Positions 17,601-25,525 of a stretch of DNA of 64,000 nucleotides are shown piece after piece (the first letter of the stretch is position 1; each line of letters starts with the position of its first letter). The notes under the pieces were generated by a model. It saw nothing but the letters and a program-made list of their open reading frames with translations, was not told where the DNA came from and searched no databases. Made by a program: the position numbers and the translations under genes. Source of the DNA: Actinomycetes bacterium. Lineage in GTDB: Bacteria; Actinomycetota; Actinomycetes; Actinomycetales; Microbacteriaceae. The DNA lies in the NCBI GenBank assembly GCA_029779645.1, contig JAKPAC010000005.1, forward strand, positions 124,001 to 188,000, in the 5' to 3' direction.

Positions 17601-17607
17601 TAGGCTA
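17601..17607. promoter_or_regulatory. overlapping divergent -10 hexamers of pabB and pabC
   Basis: TAGGCTA holds TAGGCT for the plus strand (17601-17606) and TAGCCT for the minus strand (17602-17607). It is 6 bases from the pabB GTG and 9 bases from the pabC ATG, within a 20-base intergenic gap. Confidence 0.55.
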
Positions 17608-17615
17608 CGGGCACT

Positions 17616-18461
17616 ATGCCGACTCCCGATGCACGCGTGCTCCACTGGCGCGCGGGCGCGCTGCTGCCCGCCACGTCGACGCAGCCCGAGCCCAGCGACG
17701 ACGCGCCTCGCGCGACGGCCCGCCCCGAGCCCGACACGCTGCTCGTTGCCGACTCGTGGCTCACCGTCGACGGCGCCACGCGCGGGCTGGAGCTGCACCG
17801 GGCCCGCTTCGTCGCCGGGGTCGAAGCGCAGCTCGGGGGCGCCGCGCCGGCCGCCGCCGAGCTGGACGACTTCTGGGCCGCCGTCGCGGCGACGCTGCCG
17901 CGCGAGGGCCGGCTCTTTCCTCGCGCCGAGCTCGTCAGCGGCCCCGACACCGCGCCCCCGCGCCTGCAGCTCCGGCTCCGACCGGCGCCGGCCACGCACA
18001 CGACGATCACCCTCGCGACACATCACGGCGCCGACCCGCGCACGCAGCCGACCATCAAGGGCCCCGACCTCGACTCGCTGCAGCTCCTGCGCGCCCCGGC
18101 GCAGGCCGTCGGGGCCGACGAGGCGGTGCTGCTGGTCGACGGGCGGCTCATCGAGGGCGCGACCACGGCGCTGCTGTGGTGGAACGGCGACACCCTCGTC
18201 ACCGTGCCGAGCTGGGTGCCCCGGGTGTCGTCCGTCACCGAGCTGAGCATCCGCGCGCTCGCGACGGCACTCGGCACCGAGGTGGTCGAGTATCTCGCGA
18301 CCCCGGAGGAGCTCGACCACAAGGAGATCTGGGCGGTGAATGCCCTGCACGGCATACGTCTGGTCACGGCGTGGAGCGATGGACCGACGCCGGCGGCCGA
18401 GCCGGGCCGCCACGCTCGCTGGCGTCGCGGCCTCGATGCGCTCCGCAGGCCCGCAACCTAG
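17616..18461 (+). CDS. pabC: aminodeoxychorismate lyase-like class IV aminotransferase
   Basis: PLP enzyme of the branched-chain aminotransferase fold; predicted to release pyruvate from aminodeoxychorismate to give 4-aminobenzoate. The 281 residues contain the PLP lysine in TIKGPDLD, the class IV motif GRLIEGATTALLWW and the phosphate-binding VSSVTE stretch. The pabB gene stands back-to-back 20 bases away, which makes a folate role likelier than D-amino-acid or branched-chain transamination. The start ATG 17616 has no ribosome site. Its TAG stop forms the first bases of the dedA -10. Confidence 0.85.
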   Translation: MPTPDARVLHWRAGALLPATSTQPEPSDDAPRATARPEPDTLLVADSWLTVDGATRGLELHRARFVAGVEAQLGGAAPAAAELDDFWAAVAATLPREGRLFPRAELVSGPDTAPPRLQLRLRPAPATHTTITLATHHGADPRTQPTIKGPDLDSLQLLRAPAQAVGADEAVLLVDGRLIEGATTALLWWNGDTLVTVPSWVPRVSSVTELSIRALATALGTEVVEYLATPEELDHKEIWAVNALHGIRLVTAWSDGPTPAAEPGRHARWRRGLDALRRPAT

Positions 18462-18464
18462 AAT
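18459..18464 (+). promoter_or_regulatory. -10 of dedA (TAGAAT) overlapping the pabC stop codon
   Basis: TAGAAT starts on the pabC stop codon TAG (18459-18461) and ends six bases before the dedA GTG at 18471. Confidence 0.6.
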
Positions 18465-18470
18465 CGCCTC

Positions 18471-19175
18471 GTGAACGAGTTCCTCACGTGGATGCTTGAC
18501 GTCGTCCAGGGCGTCGATCCCGTCGTGCGAACACTGATCGCCGGCCTCGCGATCATGCTCGAGACGAGCGTGCTGGTGGGGCTCGTCGTTCCCGGCGACA
18601 CGATCGTCATCGTCGCCTCGACCGCCGTCGCGAACCCGCTCGAGGCGGTCGTGCTCGGGCTGGTCGTCATCGTCGGCGCCCTGATCGGCGAGAGCATCGG
18701 CTTCTGGCTCGGCCGCAAGCTCGGACCGTGGCTGAGGCGATCCTGGCTCGGTCGCAGGATCGGCGCCCAGAACTGGGAGACTTCCGAGCGCTACCTGGCC
18801 CGCCGCGGCGGGCCGGCCATCTTCCTCTCGCGCTTTCTGCCCGTGCTGCACTCGCTGGTGCCGCTCACCGTGGGCATGACCTCGTTCACCTACCGGCGCT
18901 TCCTGCTGTGGACCGCGCCAGCCTGCGCGATCTGGGCGACACTGTACGTCAGCGTCGGCGCCCTCGCCGCCGGCACCTTCCGCGAGCTGTCCGACAGAAT
19001 CCACTGGGCCGGCTACATCTTCGTGGCGATCATCGTCGTGTTCATCGCGGGCGTCTATCTCGCCAAGCGGGTGATCATGCACAACGAGCGCCGCCACCTC
19101 GAGCCGGCGGATGCGTCGGCCGAGACATCCGCGAATCACGGGCCGTCACAGCCTGGGGCTGAGGGCGACGCGTGA
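18471..19175 (+). CDS. DedA family membrane protein
   Basis: Integral membrane protein of the DedA/SNARE-associated family, whose members include lipid (undecaprenyl phosphate or phosphatidylethanolamine) scramblases or flippases. The 234 residues show the family entry LETSVLVGLVVPGDTIVIVAS, the re-entrant region GALIGESIGFWLGRKLG, and the motif FLSRFLPVLHSLVPLTVGMTSF with the conserved Arg and Pro, then closing helices and a polar tail. The GTG start at 18471 is set by the -10 spacing. It is followed closely by the App1-like gene, also with its own predicted promoter. Confidence 0.92.
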   Translation: MNEFLTWMLDVVQGVDPVVRTLIAGLAIMLETSVLVGLVVPGDTIVIVASTAVANPLEAVVLGLVVIVGALIGESIGFWLGRKLGPWLRRSWLGRRIGAQNWETSERYLARRGGPAIFLSRFLPVLHSLVPLTVGMTSFTYRRFLLWTAPACAIWATLYVSVGALAAGTFRELSDRIHWAGYIFVAIIVVFIAGVYLAKRVIMHNERRHLEPADASAETSANHGPSQPGAEGDA

Positions 19176-19181
19176 GAAGAT
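19176..19181 (+). promoter_or_regulatory. -10-like hexamer of the App1 gene (GAAGAT)
   Basis: GAAGAT, six bases, ATG 19188. It matches the spacing of the other leaderless genes but lacks the first T. Confidence 0.35.
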
Positions 19182-19187
19182 GGGGCG

Positions 19188-20282
19188 ATGCCCTCGACGC
19201 CCCCGCTCGACCCGACACCGCGCGATCCGCGCGAGGTCGCGGTGAGCGCTGACGGCAGCCCGAAGCCACACCCCCGCAAGAAGGTGCACTGGTTCGCCCG
19301 GGTGGAGGGCCGCGTGCACGCCTGGCGCGAGCGGCGCGCCCGCCGGCGGGGGCACCGCCCCACCGTCACCGCGTTTCCCGGCTACGGCGCCACCGACTGG
19401 GTGCGCGTGCTCGGCCGCGTGCTGATCGTGCCGCCGAGGCGAAGCAAGAAGGGCTCGAACGAGTTCGCGAGCGTGCGCGGCTGGCGCAGCTTCGCCGGCA
19501 TCTCGGTGGGATTCTCGACGGTGGTCGTCACGATCCAGGGCGTCACGCACACGGTCGTCTCCGATCGCGGGGGCGTCGTCGACGTGCTGCTCGATGCCAC
19601 GCTCGAGCCGGGCTGGCAGAGCATCACGATGTCGGTCGAGGGCTGCGAGCCGATCGAGTCTCGGGTGTTCATCGTGGCGCCCGATGTTCGCTTCGGCATC
19701 GTCTCGGACGTCGACGACACCGTCATGGTGACCGCCCTGCCGCGCCCGCTGATCGCCGCGTGGAACTCCTTCGTCGTCGACGAGCATGCCCGGCTGCCGG
19801 TCCCGGGCATGGCGGTGCTGCTCGAAGGGCTCGCCCGCGATCACCCCGGCGCGCCCGTCGTGTACCTGTCGACCGGCGCCTGGAACATCGCCCCGACGCT
19901 GTCGCGCTTTCTCAGCCGGCATCTCTTCCCCCAGGGATCGATGCTGCTGACCGACTGGGGACCGACCCACGATCGATGGTTCCGCAGCGGGGTCGAGCAC
20001 AAGATGCACAACCTGCGCCGCCTCGCGCACGAGTTTCCCGACATCAGGTGGCTGCTCATCGGCGACGACGGCCAGCACGACCCGACGACCTACGCCAGGT
20101 TCTCGGCCGAGTCGCCGCAGCACGTCGCTGCCGTCGCGATTCGTCAGCTCTCCAGCGGCGAGGCCATGCTCGCGGGCGGGCGAGCCGGCGCCGCCGACCA
20201 CTCAGACACCACGATTCCCTGGGTCGCCGCCCCGGACGGCGCGGGCCTGCTCGAGCGGCTCGACGAGGTCGGGATCCGCTGA
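19188..20282 (+). CDS. App1-like phosphatidate phosphatase domain protein
   Basis: A 364-residue protein with the App1/DUF2183 catalytic domain of the HAD-like phosphatidate phosphatases. The motif DVDDT (Asp174, Asp176, Thr178) in FGIVSDVDDTVMVT is the catalytic DxDxT; later YLSTGAWNI supplies the Ser/Thr motif and LLIGDDGQHD the acidic motif. The N-terminal ~60 residues are basic. Bacterial members are little studied; in yeast App1 dephosphorylates phosphatidate. It lies next to dedA, a lipid-transport family, so a membrane-lipid role is reasonable but inferred. Confidence 0.85.
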   Translation: MPSTPPLDPTPRDPREVAVSADGSPKPHPRKKVHWFARVEGRVHAWRERRARRRGHRPTVTAFPGYGATDWVRVLGRVLIVPPRRSKKGSNEFASVRGWRSFAGISVGFSTVVVTIQGVTHTVVSDRGGVVDVLLDATLEPGWQSITMSVEGCEPIESRVFIVAPDVRFGIVSDVDDTVMVTALPRPLIAAWNSFVVDEHARLPVPGMAVLLEGLARDHPGAPVVYLSTGAWNIAPTLSRFLSRHLFPQGSMLLTDWGPTHDRWFRSGVEHKMHNLRRLAHEFPDIRWLLIGDDGQHDPTTYARFSAESPQHVAAVAIRQLSSGEAMLAGGRAGAADHSDTTIPWVAAPDGAGLLERLDEVGIR

Positions 20283-20382
20283 CCCCGGCCCCGGGAGGCG
20301 CGGGCATGAACCGGGCCTGCGGTGCCTCGCGACTTCGGCGCTTCGGGAGTTCGCCGCGGCGCACGGCGCGCGGCGGTCTGCC

Positions 20383-21081
20383 TCAGAAGAGGCGATCCGG
20401 CGCCGGGCCGCCCGGGCCGCCCTGCGGAGCGGGCCCGGAATCGGGAGCCCCGCCCGGCTCGGCGGTGACGCGGATCGTCGCGGCCACCGCCGCCGAGGCA
20501 TCCATCGCGGCGTCGATGAGCCCGGGCGCCGCCTGCCCCGGCGCCAGCCAGTCCTGCGCGAAGCCTGCCCCAACCAGGACGGGCATGCGGTCGTGAAACC
20601 GCGCAAGGTGCGCCGCCGCGGGCTGCATGACGATGCTGTAGCAGGTGAACTCGGCGCCGTCGGCTGTCCGGCCGGGGCGCGTGACCGCGGCCATGCCCAG
20701 CAGCGCGTCCCCGTCGGCAGCGAAATGGTGCCACACCCGCGACGGCTGCAGCATCTCGCGCCAGAACGTCGCCGGAACGATCGCCCGCTCGGGCAGGGGG
20801 CCGCGCCCGGAGGCGAGACGCTCAGCGCGGGTGTTGATCGAGGAGAACTTCGCCGGGGCGCCAGCGACGAGGTACCCCCACCATCCGAGGTCGAGGCGTC
20901 GGCCCGCACCCGCGTCGCGGATGATGGGGTTCAGGTTGCGCAGGTGCCGCCCCGTGGGCAGCAGCGTCTCGCCGGCGTTGCCGGCCGCCCAGGCGCGCAG
21001 CGCGTCGACGAGCTCGACATCGTCGGCGAGCAGGCGCTCCGGGTCGCTGAAGCGGGGGTCGAGGCCGTAGCTTGCGCACAT
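20383..21081 (-). CDS. SRAP (YedK/HMCES-type) abasic-site protein
   Basis: Predicted to crosslink its N-terminal cysteine to abasic sites in single-stranded DNA and shield them. After Met removal the protein starts with Cys2 (MCASYGLDP), the reactive residue; Asn83 is in SSINTRAERL, Glu109 in VPATFWREM and His163 in FHDRMPVL, the other three SRAP active-site residues. The loop around Glu109 departs from the usual FYEW sequence. ATG 21081 is required for Cys2 and also follows TACTGT by six bases. The 232 residues end in a Gly/Pro tail. SRAP genes are often LexA-linked; no SOS box is seen. Confidence 0.88.
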   Translation of the reverse strand: MCASYGLDPRFSDPERLLADDVELVDALRAWAAGNAGETLLPTGRHLRNLNPIIRDAGAGRRLDLGWWGYLVAGAPAKFSSINTRAERLASGRGPLPERAIVPATFWREMLQPSRVWHHFAADGDALLGMAAVTRPGRTADGAEFTCYSIVMQPAAAHLARFHDRMPVLVGAGFAQDWLAPGQAAPGLIDAAMDASAAVAATIRVTAEPGGAPDSGPAPQGGPGGPAPDRLF

Positions 21082-21087
21082 GCATGC

Positions 21088-21093
21088 ACAGTA
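21088..21093 (-). promoter_or_regulatory. -10 of the SRAP gene (TACTGT), leaderless spacing
   Basis: TACTGT, six bases, ATG 21081 on the minus strand. Confidence 0.5.
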
Positions 21094-21173
21094 GCGCCAG
21101 CTCGGCCTCCTCCGCCGCATGCCGGGCGAGCGGGCGGCCCGCCCGACCCGCGCGTCGAGCCGCCCTCGCGTGC

Positions 21174-21179
21174 GAAGAT
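21174..21179 (+). promoter_or_regulatory. -10-like hexamer of the first MFS gene (GAAGAT)
   Basis: GAAGAT, six bases, GTG 21186; same variant as before the App1 gene. Confidence 0.35.
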
Positions 21180-21185
21180 CGCCCT

Positions 21186-22433
21186 GTGAGCAAGAAGCCT
21201 CCGGTGCGTGAGGGCACCCGCTGGATCCCGGTGATCGTGCTGCTCGCCTGCGGAATCGCCGCCGCGATGATGTTCGCCAAGGTGGCCGCCATCTTCGTTC
21301 CGGTCCGCGAGCACTTCGCCAGCGACGACGTGCTCATCGGCCTGGCGATCTCGCTTCCGGGCCTGCTCGCCTGCGTGCTCGGCGTGACCGCGGGGGTGCT
21401 GGTAGGCGAGCTCGGCGCGCGTCGCGTGCTACTCGCGTGCATGGCCACGGGCGCGGCGCTGTCGCTCGTGCAGGGGCTCGCGCTGCCGCTGTGGCTGTTC
21501 CTGCTCACCCGCACGCTCGAGGGCGTCGCCCATCTCGGCGTGGTGGTCGCCGCCCCAGTGCTCATCATCGGGCTCAGCGCGCCGCGCCAGCGCGGCCTCG
21601 TGATGGCGATCTGGGGCAGCTTCTTCGGCACCGCCTTCGCGCTCGCGGGGTGGCTCGGCCCGCTCATCGAGGCGCGGGGCGGGCCCGGGCTCGTGTTCAC
21701 CGCGCACGGCGTCCTGATGGCGGCCCTGCTGGCGCTGACCCTCGTGCTGCTGCCCCGCACGACCGGCGCACCGACTCGCAGGGAACGGCTGAGCTGGCGC
21801 CGGTTCGGCGCCGAGCATCTGGCGTCGTATCGAGATCCGCGCGCGCTCCTGCCGGGCGCCATCTTCGTGTGGCACACCCTCATGTACACCTCGCTGGTCA
21901 CCTTCATCCCCCTGTTCGGCGGCCCGGCCGACGTCGGCATGCTGCTGATCTGGATGCCGCTGCTGAGCATCGTCGGCACCCTCGCAGCGGGCCTGGCCAT
22001 CCGCGTCCTCCCGCGCCCAGCGCTGGTCGCCGCGACCGGGTTCCTCCTGGTCGCGGCGCTCACGCTCGCGCTGTGGTGGGCGATCTCGGGCATGCGCGAC
22101 ATCGTGGCGCTCGCCCTCGTGCTGATGGTGTTCTCCGGCCTGATTCAGGGCGCCGCCTTCTCGCTGATCCCCGCGCTCAGCACCGACCCCGCGGTCAATG
22201 CCCGCGCCAACGGCACGATCACGCAGCTGGGCAACCTCGGCAACCTGCTCGGCTCACCGCTGTTCGCGGCCGCGCTCGCCGCCAGCACGGTCGGCACGCT
22301 CGGCGAGTTCGGCGCCATGGCGCTGCTCGTGGTGGCGCTGTGCGTCGCCGGGATCGCCTGCTGTGCGCTCACGCAGCGATGGATGCGTCGGCACGACGCG
22401 CCGCTCGCACACCCGCGAGCACGCACACCGTGA
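21186..22433 (+). CDS. MFS transporter
   Basis: Twelve-helix major facilitator of 415 residues, substrate unknown. The loop-2 type motif is VGELGARRVLLA, helix 4 has LTRTLEGVAHL, and the second half opens with GAIFVWHTLMYTSLVTFIPLFGG. This resembles the broad CynX/NarK-like or sugar-type MFS groups without a diagnostic motif. The start is GTG 21186; the upstream open frame is a low-complexity run and was cut. The gene is convergent with the next MFS gene and their coding 3' ends overlap by 65 bases. Confidence 0.85.
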   Translation: MSKKPPVREGTRWIPVIVLLACGIAAAMMFAKVAAIFVPVREHFASDDVLIGLAISLPGLLACVLGVTAGVLVGELGARRVLLACMATGAALSLVQGLALPLWLFLLTRTLEGVAHLGVVVAAPVLIIGLSAPRQRGLVMAIWGSFFGTAFALAGWLGPLIEARGGPGLVFTAHGVLMAALLALTLVLLPRTTGAPTRRERLSWRRFGAEHLASYRDPRALLPGAIFVWHTLMYTSLVTFIPLFGGPADVGMLLIWMPLLSIVGTLAAGLAIRVLPRPALVAATGFLLVAALTLALWWAISGMRDIVALALVLMVFSGLIQGAAFSLIPALSTDPAVNARANGTITQLGNLGNLLGSPLFAAALAASTVGTLGEFGAMALLVVALCVAGIACCALTQRWMRRHDAPLAHPRARTP

Positions 22434-23667
22434 AGATCGCGATCGCGGCCACGATGACGAGCATCGGCACCGTCCACCCGCCCGACAGCTGGTGCAGGAA
22501 GCCGGTGAGCGGCGCGGAGCTCGCCGCGATCACGTAGCCGCCGCCCTGCACGAGCGCCGACATCCCCGCCGCCTCGCCGCCGCCCCGCGCGACGCGCACG
22601 AGCGTGGTGAAGATCACGACGAACCCGCCCGCCTGGCCGAGCCCGCCGAACACCACCCAGACGAGGAACAGCTCGGGCGCGAGCAGCAGCCCCAGCGTCA
22701 GGGTGAGCCAACAGCCGCACACCACCGCGGCGGCCACGATCTGGGGCGCGTAGCGGCTGATCAGCGGCACGAGGAACGCGCCGGCGATGCCGAACGCCTG
22801 GAACATGGACGCCAGCGCGCCGGCGCCCGTCGGATCGACCCCGAGCGTGTCGGCGAGAAACGTCGGCAGCCAGGTCGAGACGCCGTAATAGGCAAAGGAC
22901 TGCATGCCGAACGCCGCCGCGAGCATCCATGCGATCGGGATGCGCCACGCCGGACGCTCCGCGCGCGCCGACGTCTGCACGACCGGCATGGGTCCGGTCA
23001 GCTCGTCGACCGTCGGGACCGAGCCCGTCGTGGCAACCGCCCCCGCGGGCGCGCCGGAGTCGCGCTCCACCCATGAGCGGGCGCCACGATCACGGCGCAT
23101 GTGCACGCCCCACAGCGCGACGCCGACGAGGGCGAGCACGCCCCACGACATCAGGGCGAGGGGCCAGCCCACGACCGCCGCGATCGGTGCCGTGCCGATC
23201 GCGGCCAGCAGCGAGCCCACGTTGAGCATCGCCGTGTACCCGGCCGTCACGATCGTGACGCGCTCGGGCGGCACATCGCGGCGGATGATCACCGGCATCA
23301 CGACGTTGCCGACCGTGATCGCGATGCCGATGATCAGCATGCCCGCCAGCATCCACCCGAACCCCGGGATCGAGCGCACGAGCGTGCCCACGAGCACGCC
23401 GCACAGCGTGAACAGGACGGCGACCTCCGCGCCCGCGCGACGCACCAGGAGCGCCGCGAGCGGCGTGAACGCGGCGAAGGCGAGCACCGGCACCGTGGTG
23501 ATGAGTCCGGCTGTGGATGCGGTGAGCACCAGATCCTCGGCGATGCTGCCGAGCACCGGGGTCGGCGCCACGATGGGGCCGCGCATGCTGACCGCCGCGA
23601 CGAGCACGCCGATCACCACGAGCCAAGGGATGCGCCGCGAGCGTGTGGCTGGGGTGGATGCGGCCAT
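22369..23667 (-). CDS. MFS transporter, CynX/NimT-like
   Basis: A 432-residue major facilitator. The opening SMRGPIVAPTPVLGSIAEDL and the first-half helices match the cyanate/2-nitroimidazole transporter group (CynX/NimT), which in actinobacteria has unknown substrates. A 50-residue central cytoplasmic loop (about 200-250) divides two six-helix halves. The frame opens with GTG-ATG; ATG 23667 is preferred because TAAGCT stands six bases before it. Its 3' end overlaps the convergent transporter gene, so the two transcripts would be antisense to each other at their ends. Confidence 0.87.
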   Translation of the reverse strand: MAASTPATRSRRIPWLVVIGVLVAAVSMRGPIVAPTPVLGSIAEDLVLTASTAGLITTVPVLAFAAFTPLAALLVRRAGAEVAVLFTLCGVLVGTLVRSIPGFGWMLAGMLIIGIAITVGNVVMPVIIRRDVPPERVTIVTAGYTAMLNVGSLLAAIGTAPIAAVVGWPLALMSWGVLALVGVALWGVHMRRDRGARSWVERDSGAPAGAVATTGSVPTVDELTGPMPVVQTSARAERPAWRIPIAWMLAAAFGMQSFAYYGVSTWLPTFLADTLGVDPTGAGALASMFQAFGIAGAFLVPLISRYAPQIVAAAVVCGCWLTLTLGLLLAPELFLVWVVFGGLGQAGGFVVIFTTLVRVARGGGEAAGMSALVQGGGYVIAASSAPLTGFLHQLSGGWTVPMLVIVAAIAIFTVCVLAGVRAARRADASIAA

Positions 23668-23673
23668 CACACC

Positions 23674-23679
23674 AGCTTA
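23674..23679 (-). promoter_or_regulatory. -10 of the second MFS gene (TAAGCT)
   Basis: TAAGCT, six bases, ATG 23667 on the minus strand. Confidence 0.5.
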
Positions 23680-23786
23680 GAAGCCGGGTCGACCACCCTC
23701 AATCGGCGCCCCTCCGGGCGCGTCGCCGGGGCCGACGACCACTCGGGGGCGGGTGCGCTTCGCAAGCCCCGCCAGACCGCACACAC

Positions 23787-23822
23787 CACAGCGGGGCCGC
23801 CCCGAAGGACGGCCCCGCTGTG
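23787..23822 (-). terminator. qcrB terminator
   Basis: CACAGCGGGGCCG (23787-23799) pairs with 23810-23822 over 13 bp, 18 bases past the qcrB stop. It closes the ctaE-qcrCAB unit. Confidence 0.8.
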
Positions 23823-23839
23823 TGCCACACGCGGTGTGA

Positions 23840-25525
23840 CTAGTGCTTCTTGTCTTCCTGCGCCGCGATCTCTGCAGCCTTGCCCTCAGCGATGTGCTGG
23901 GCGTCGGCGACCTCGTCGTGGTGGCCGGCGTCGAGCATGGCGTTCGTGACGGGGGTGAGACGGTCCTCGAAGAACCAGCGCGAGATGCTGGCGCGGAGGT
24001 TCTCGTGCCAGGCGATGCGACCGCGCTCGTTCGGGCGAACGACCAGGGGCGCGTAGTTCTCGTGCGCGATGAGCTTCCAGCGCTCGTACTCATCGACGGG
24101 CTGGTGCACCTCGATGTACTCGCCGCCGGGGAGGCGGACGATGCGGCCCGACTCGTAGCCGTGCAGCGCGATCTCGCGGTCCTTGCGCTGCAGGGCGATG
24201 CAGATGCGCTTGGTGACGAAGTACGCCAGGATCGGGCCGACGATGAGCAGGAACTGCAGGGCGTGGATCACGCCCTCCATCGTGAGCCAGAAGTGCGTGG
24301 CCATGAGGTCCGAGCTCGCACCGGCCCACAGGACGGCGTAGAACGTGACGCCGGCCGCGCCGATCGCCGTGCGGGTCGCCGCGTTGCGGGGACGCTCGGC
24401 GATGTGGTGCTCGCGCTTGTCGCCCGTGATCCACGCCTCGATGAAGGGGTAGAACATGACGAGGATGATGAAGATGCCGATCACCGCGAGCGGGATCAGG
24501 ATGTTCCACGACCAGGTGCGGTCCCAGAAGACCGACTCGAGGTGCGGCGGCACCAGGCGCAGCGCGCCGTCGGCGAAGCCGATGTACCAGTCAGGCTGGG
24601 TACCCGCAGACACCGGGGACGGGTCGTAGGGGCCGTAGTGCCAGACCGCGTTGATCGAGAAGAAGCTCGAGATGGCGACGATCGCACCGAAGACGATGAA
24701 GAAGAATCCGCCCATCTTCGACATGTACACCGGCATCATCGGGTAGCCGACGACGTTGTCGTTCGTGCGGCCGGGGCCCGCGAACTGGGTGTGCTTGTTG
24801 ATGACCATCAGCATGAGGTGCACGCCGAGCAGCGCGACCAGGATGGCCGGCAGCAGCAGGATGTGCAGCGTGTAGAGGCGTCCGACGATCTCGGTGCCCG
24901 GGAACTCGCCGCCGAAGAGGAGGAACGAGGTCCAGGTGCCGATCAGCGGGATGCCCTTGATCATGCCGTCGATGATGCGCAGGCCGTTGCCCGAGAGCAG
25001 GTCGTCGGGGAGCGAGTAGCCGGTGAAGCCCTCGGCCATCGCCAGGATGAACAGCACGAAGCCGATCACCCAGTTGAGCTCGCGCGGCTTGCGGAACGCA
25101 CCGGTGAAGAACACGCGGAGCATGTGGATGCCGACGCCGGCCACGAACAGCAGGGCCGCCCAGTGGTGGATCTGGCGCACCAGCAGACCGCCGCGCACGT
25201 CGAACGAGATGCGCAGGGTCGACTCGAGTGCCGCCGACATCGGGATGCCGCGCATGAGCGGGTACTGCCCCGTGTAGTAGGTCTCGACCATCGACGCCTG
25301 GAAGAAGAACGTCAGGAACGTGCCCGAGAGCAGCACCACGACAAAGCTCCAGAGCGCGACCTCACCGAGCATGAACGACCAGTGGTCGGGGAAGACCTTG
25401 CGACCCAGCTCCTTGATGAAGCCAGAGAGGCTGGTGCGCTCGTCGATGTAGTTCGACGTCGCGCCAATGAAGCGTCCGCCCAGCGGGGCGTCCTTCTTCT
25501 TCTCTTCAACAGTTGAGGTACTCAA
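23840..25525 (-). CDS. qcrB: cytochrome bc1 complex cytochrome b subunit
   Basis: Cytochrome b of the menaquinol:cytochrome c reductase in the plasma membrane. The 561 residues include haem ligand helices (RQIHHWAALLFVAGVGIHMLR, then LYTLHILLLPAILVALLGVHLMLM), the Qo-site PDWY motif (QPDWYIGF) and the long actinobacterial C-terminal extension. The start is TTG 25525, which overlaps the qcrA stop as TTGA, with GGGAG five bases upstream inside qcrA. Last gene of ctaE-qcrC-qcrA-qcrB and a subunit of the bcc-aa3 supercomplex. Confidence 0.97.
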   Translation of the reverse strand: MSTSTVEEKKKDAPLGGRFIGATSNYIDERTSLSGFIKELGRKVFPDHWSFMLGEVALWSFVVVLLSGTFLTFFFQASMVETYYTGQYPLMRGIPMSAALESTLRISFDVRGGLLVRQIHHWAALLFVAGVGIHMLRVFFTGAFRKPRELNWVIGFVLFILAMAEGFTGYSLPDDLLSGNGLRIIDGMIKGIPLIGTWTSFLLFGGEFPGTEIVGRLYTLHILLLPAILVALLGVHLMLMVINKHTQFAGPGRTNDNVVGYPMMPVYMSKMGGFFFIVFGAIVAISSFFSINAVWHYGPYDPSPVSAGTQPDWYIGFADGALRLVPPHLESVFWDRTWSWNILIPLAVIGIFIILVMFYPFIEAWITGDKREHHIAERPRNAATRTAIGAAGVTFYAVLWAGASSDLMATHFWLTMEGVIHALQFLLIVGPILAYFVTKRICIALQRKDREIALHGYESGRIVRLPGGEYIEVHQPVDEYERWKLIAHENYAPLVVRPNERGRIAWHENLRASISRWFFEDRLTPVTNAMLDAGHHDEVADAQHIAEGKAAEIAAQEDKKH

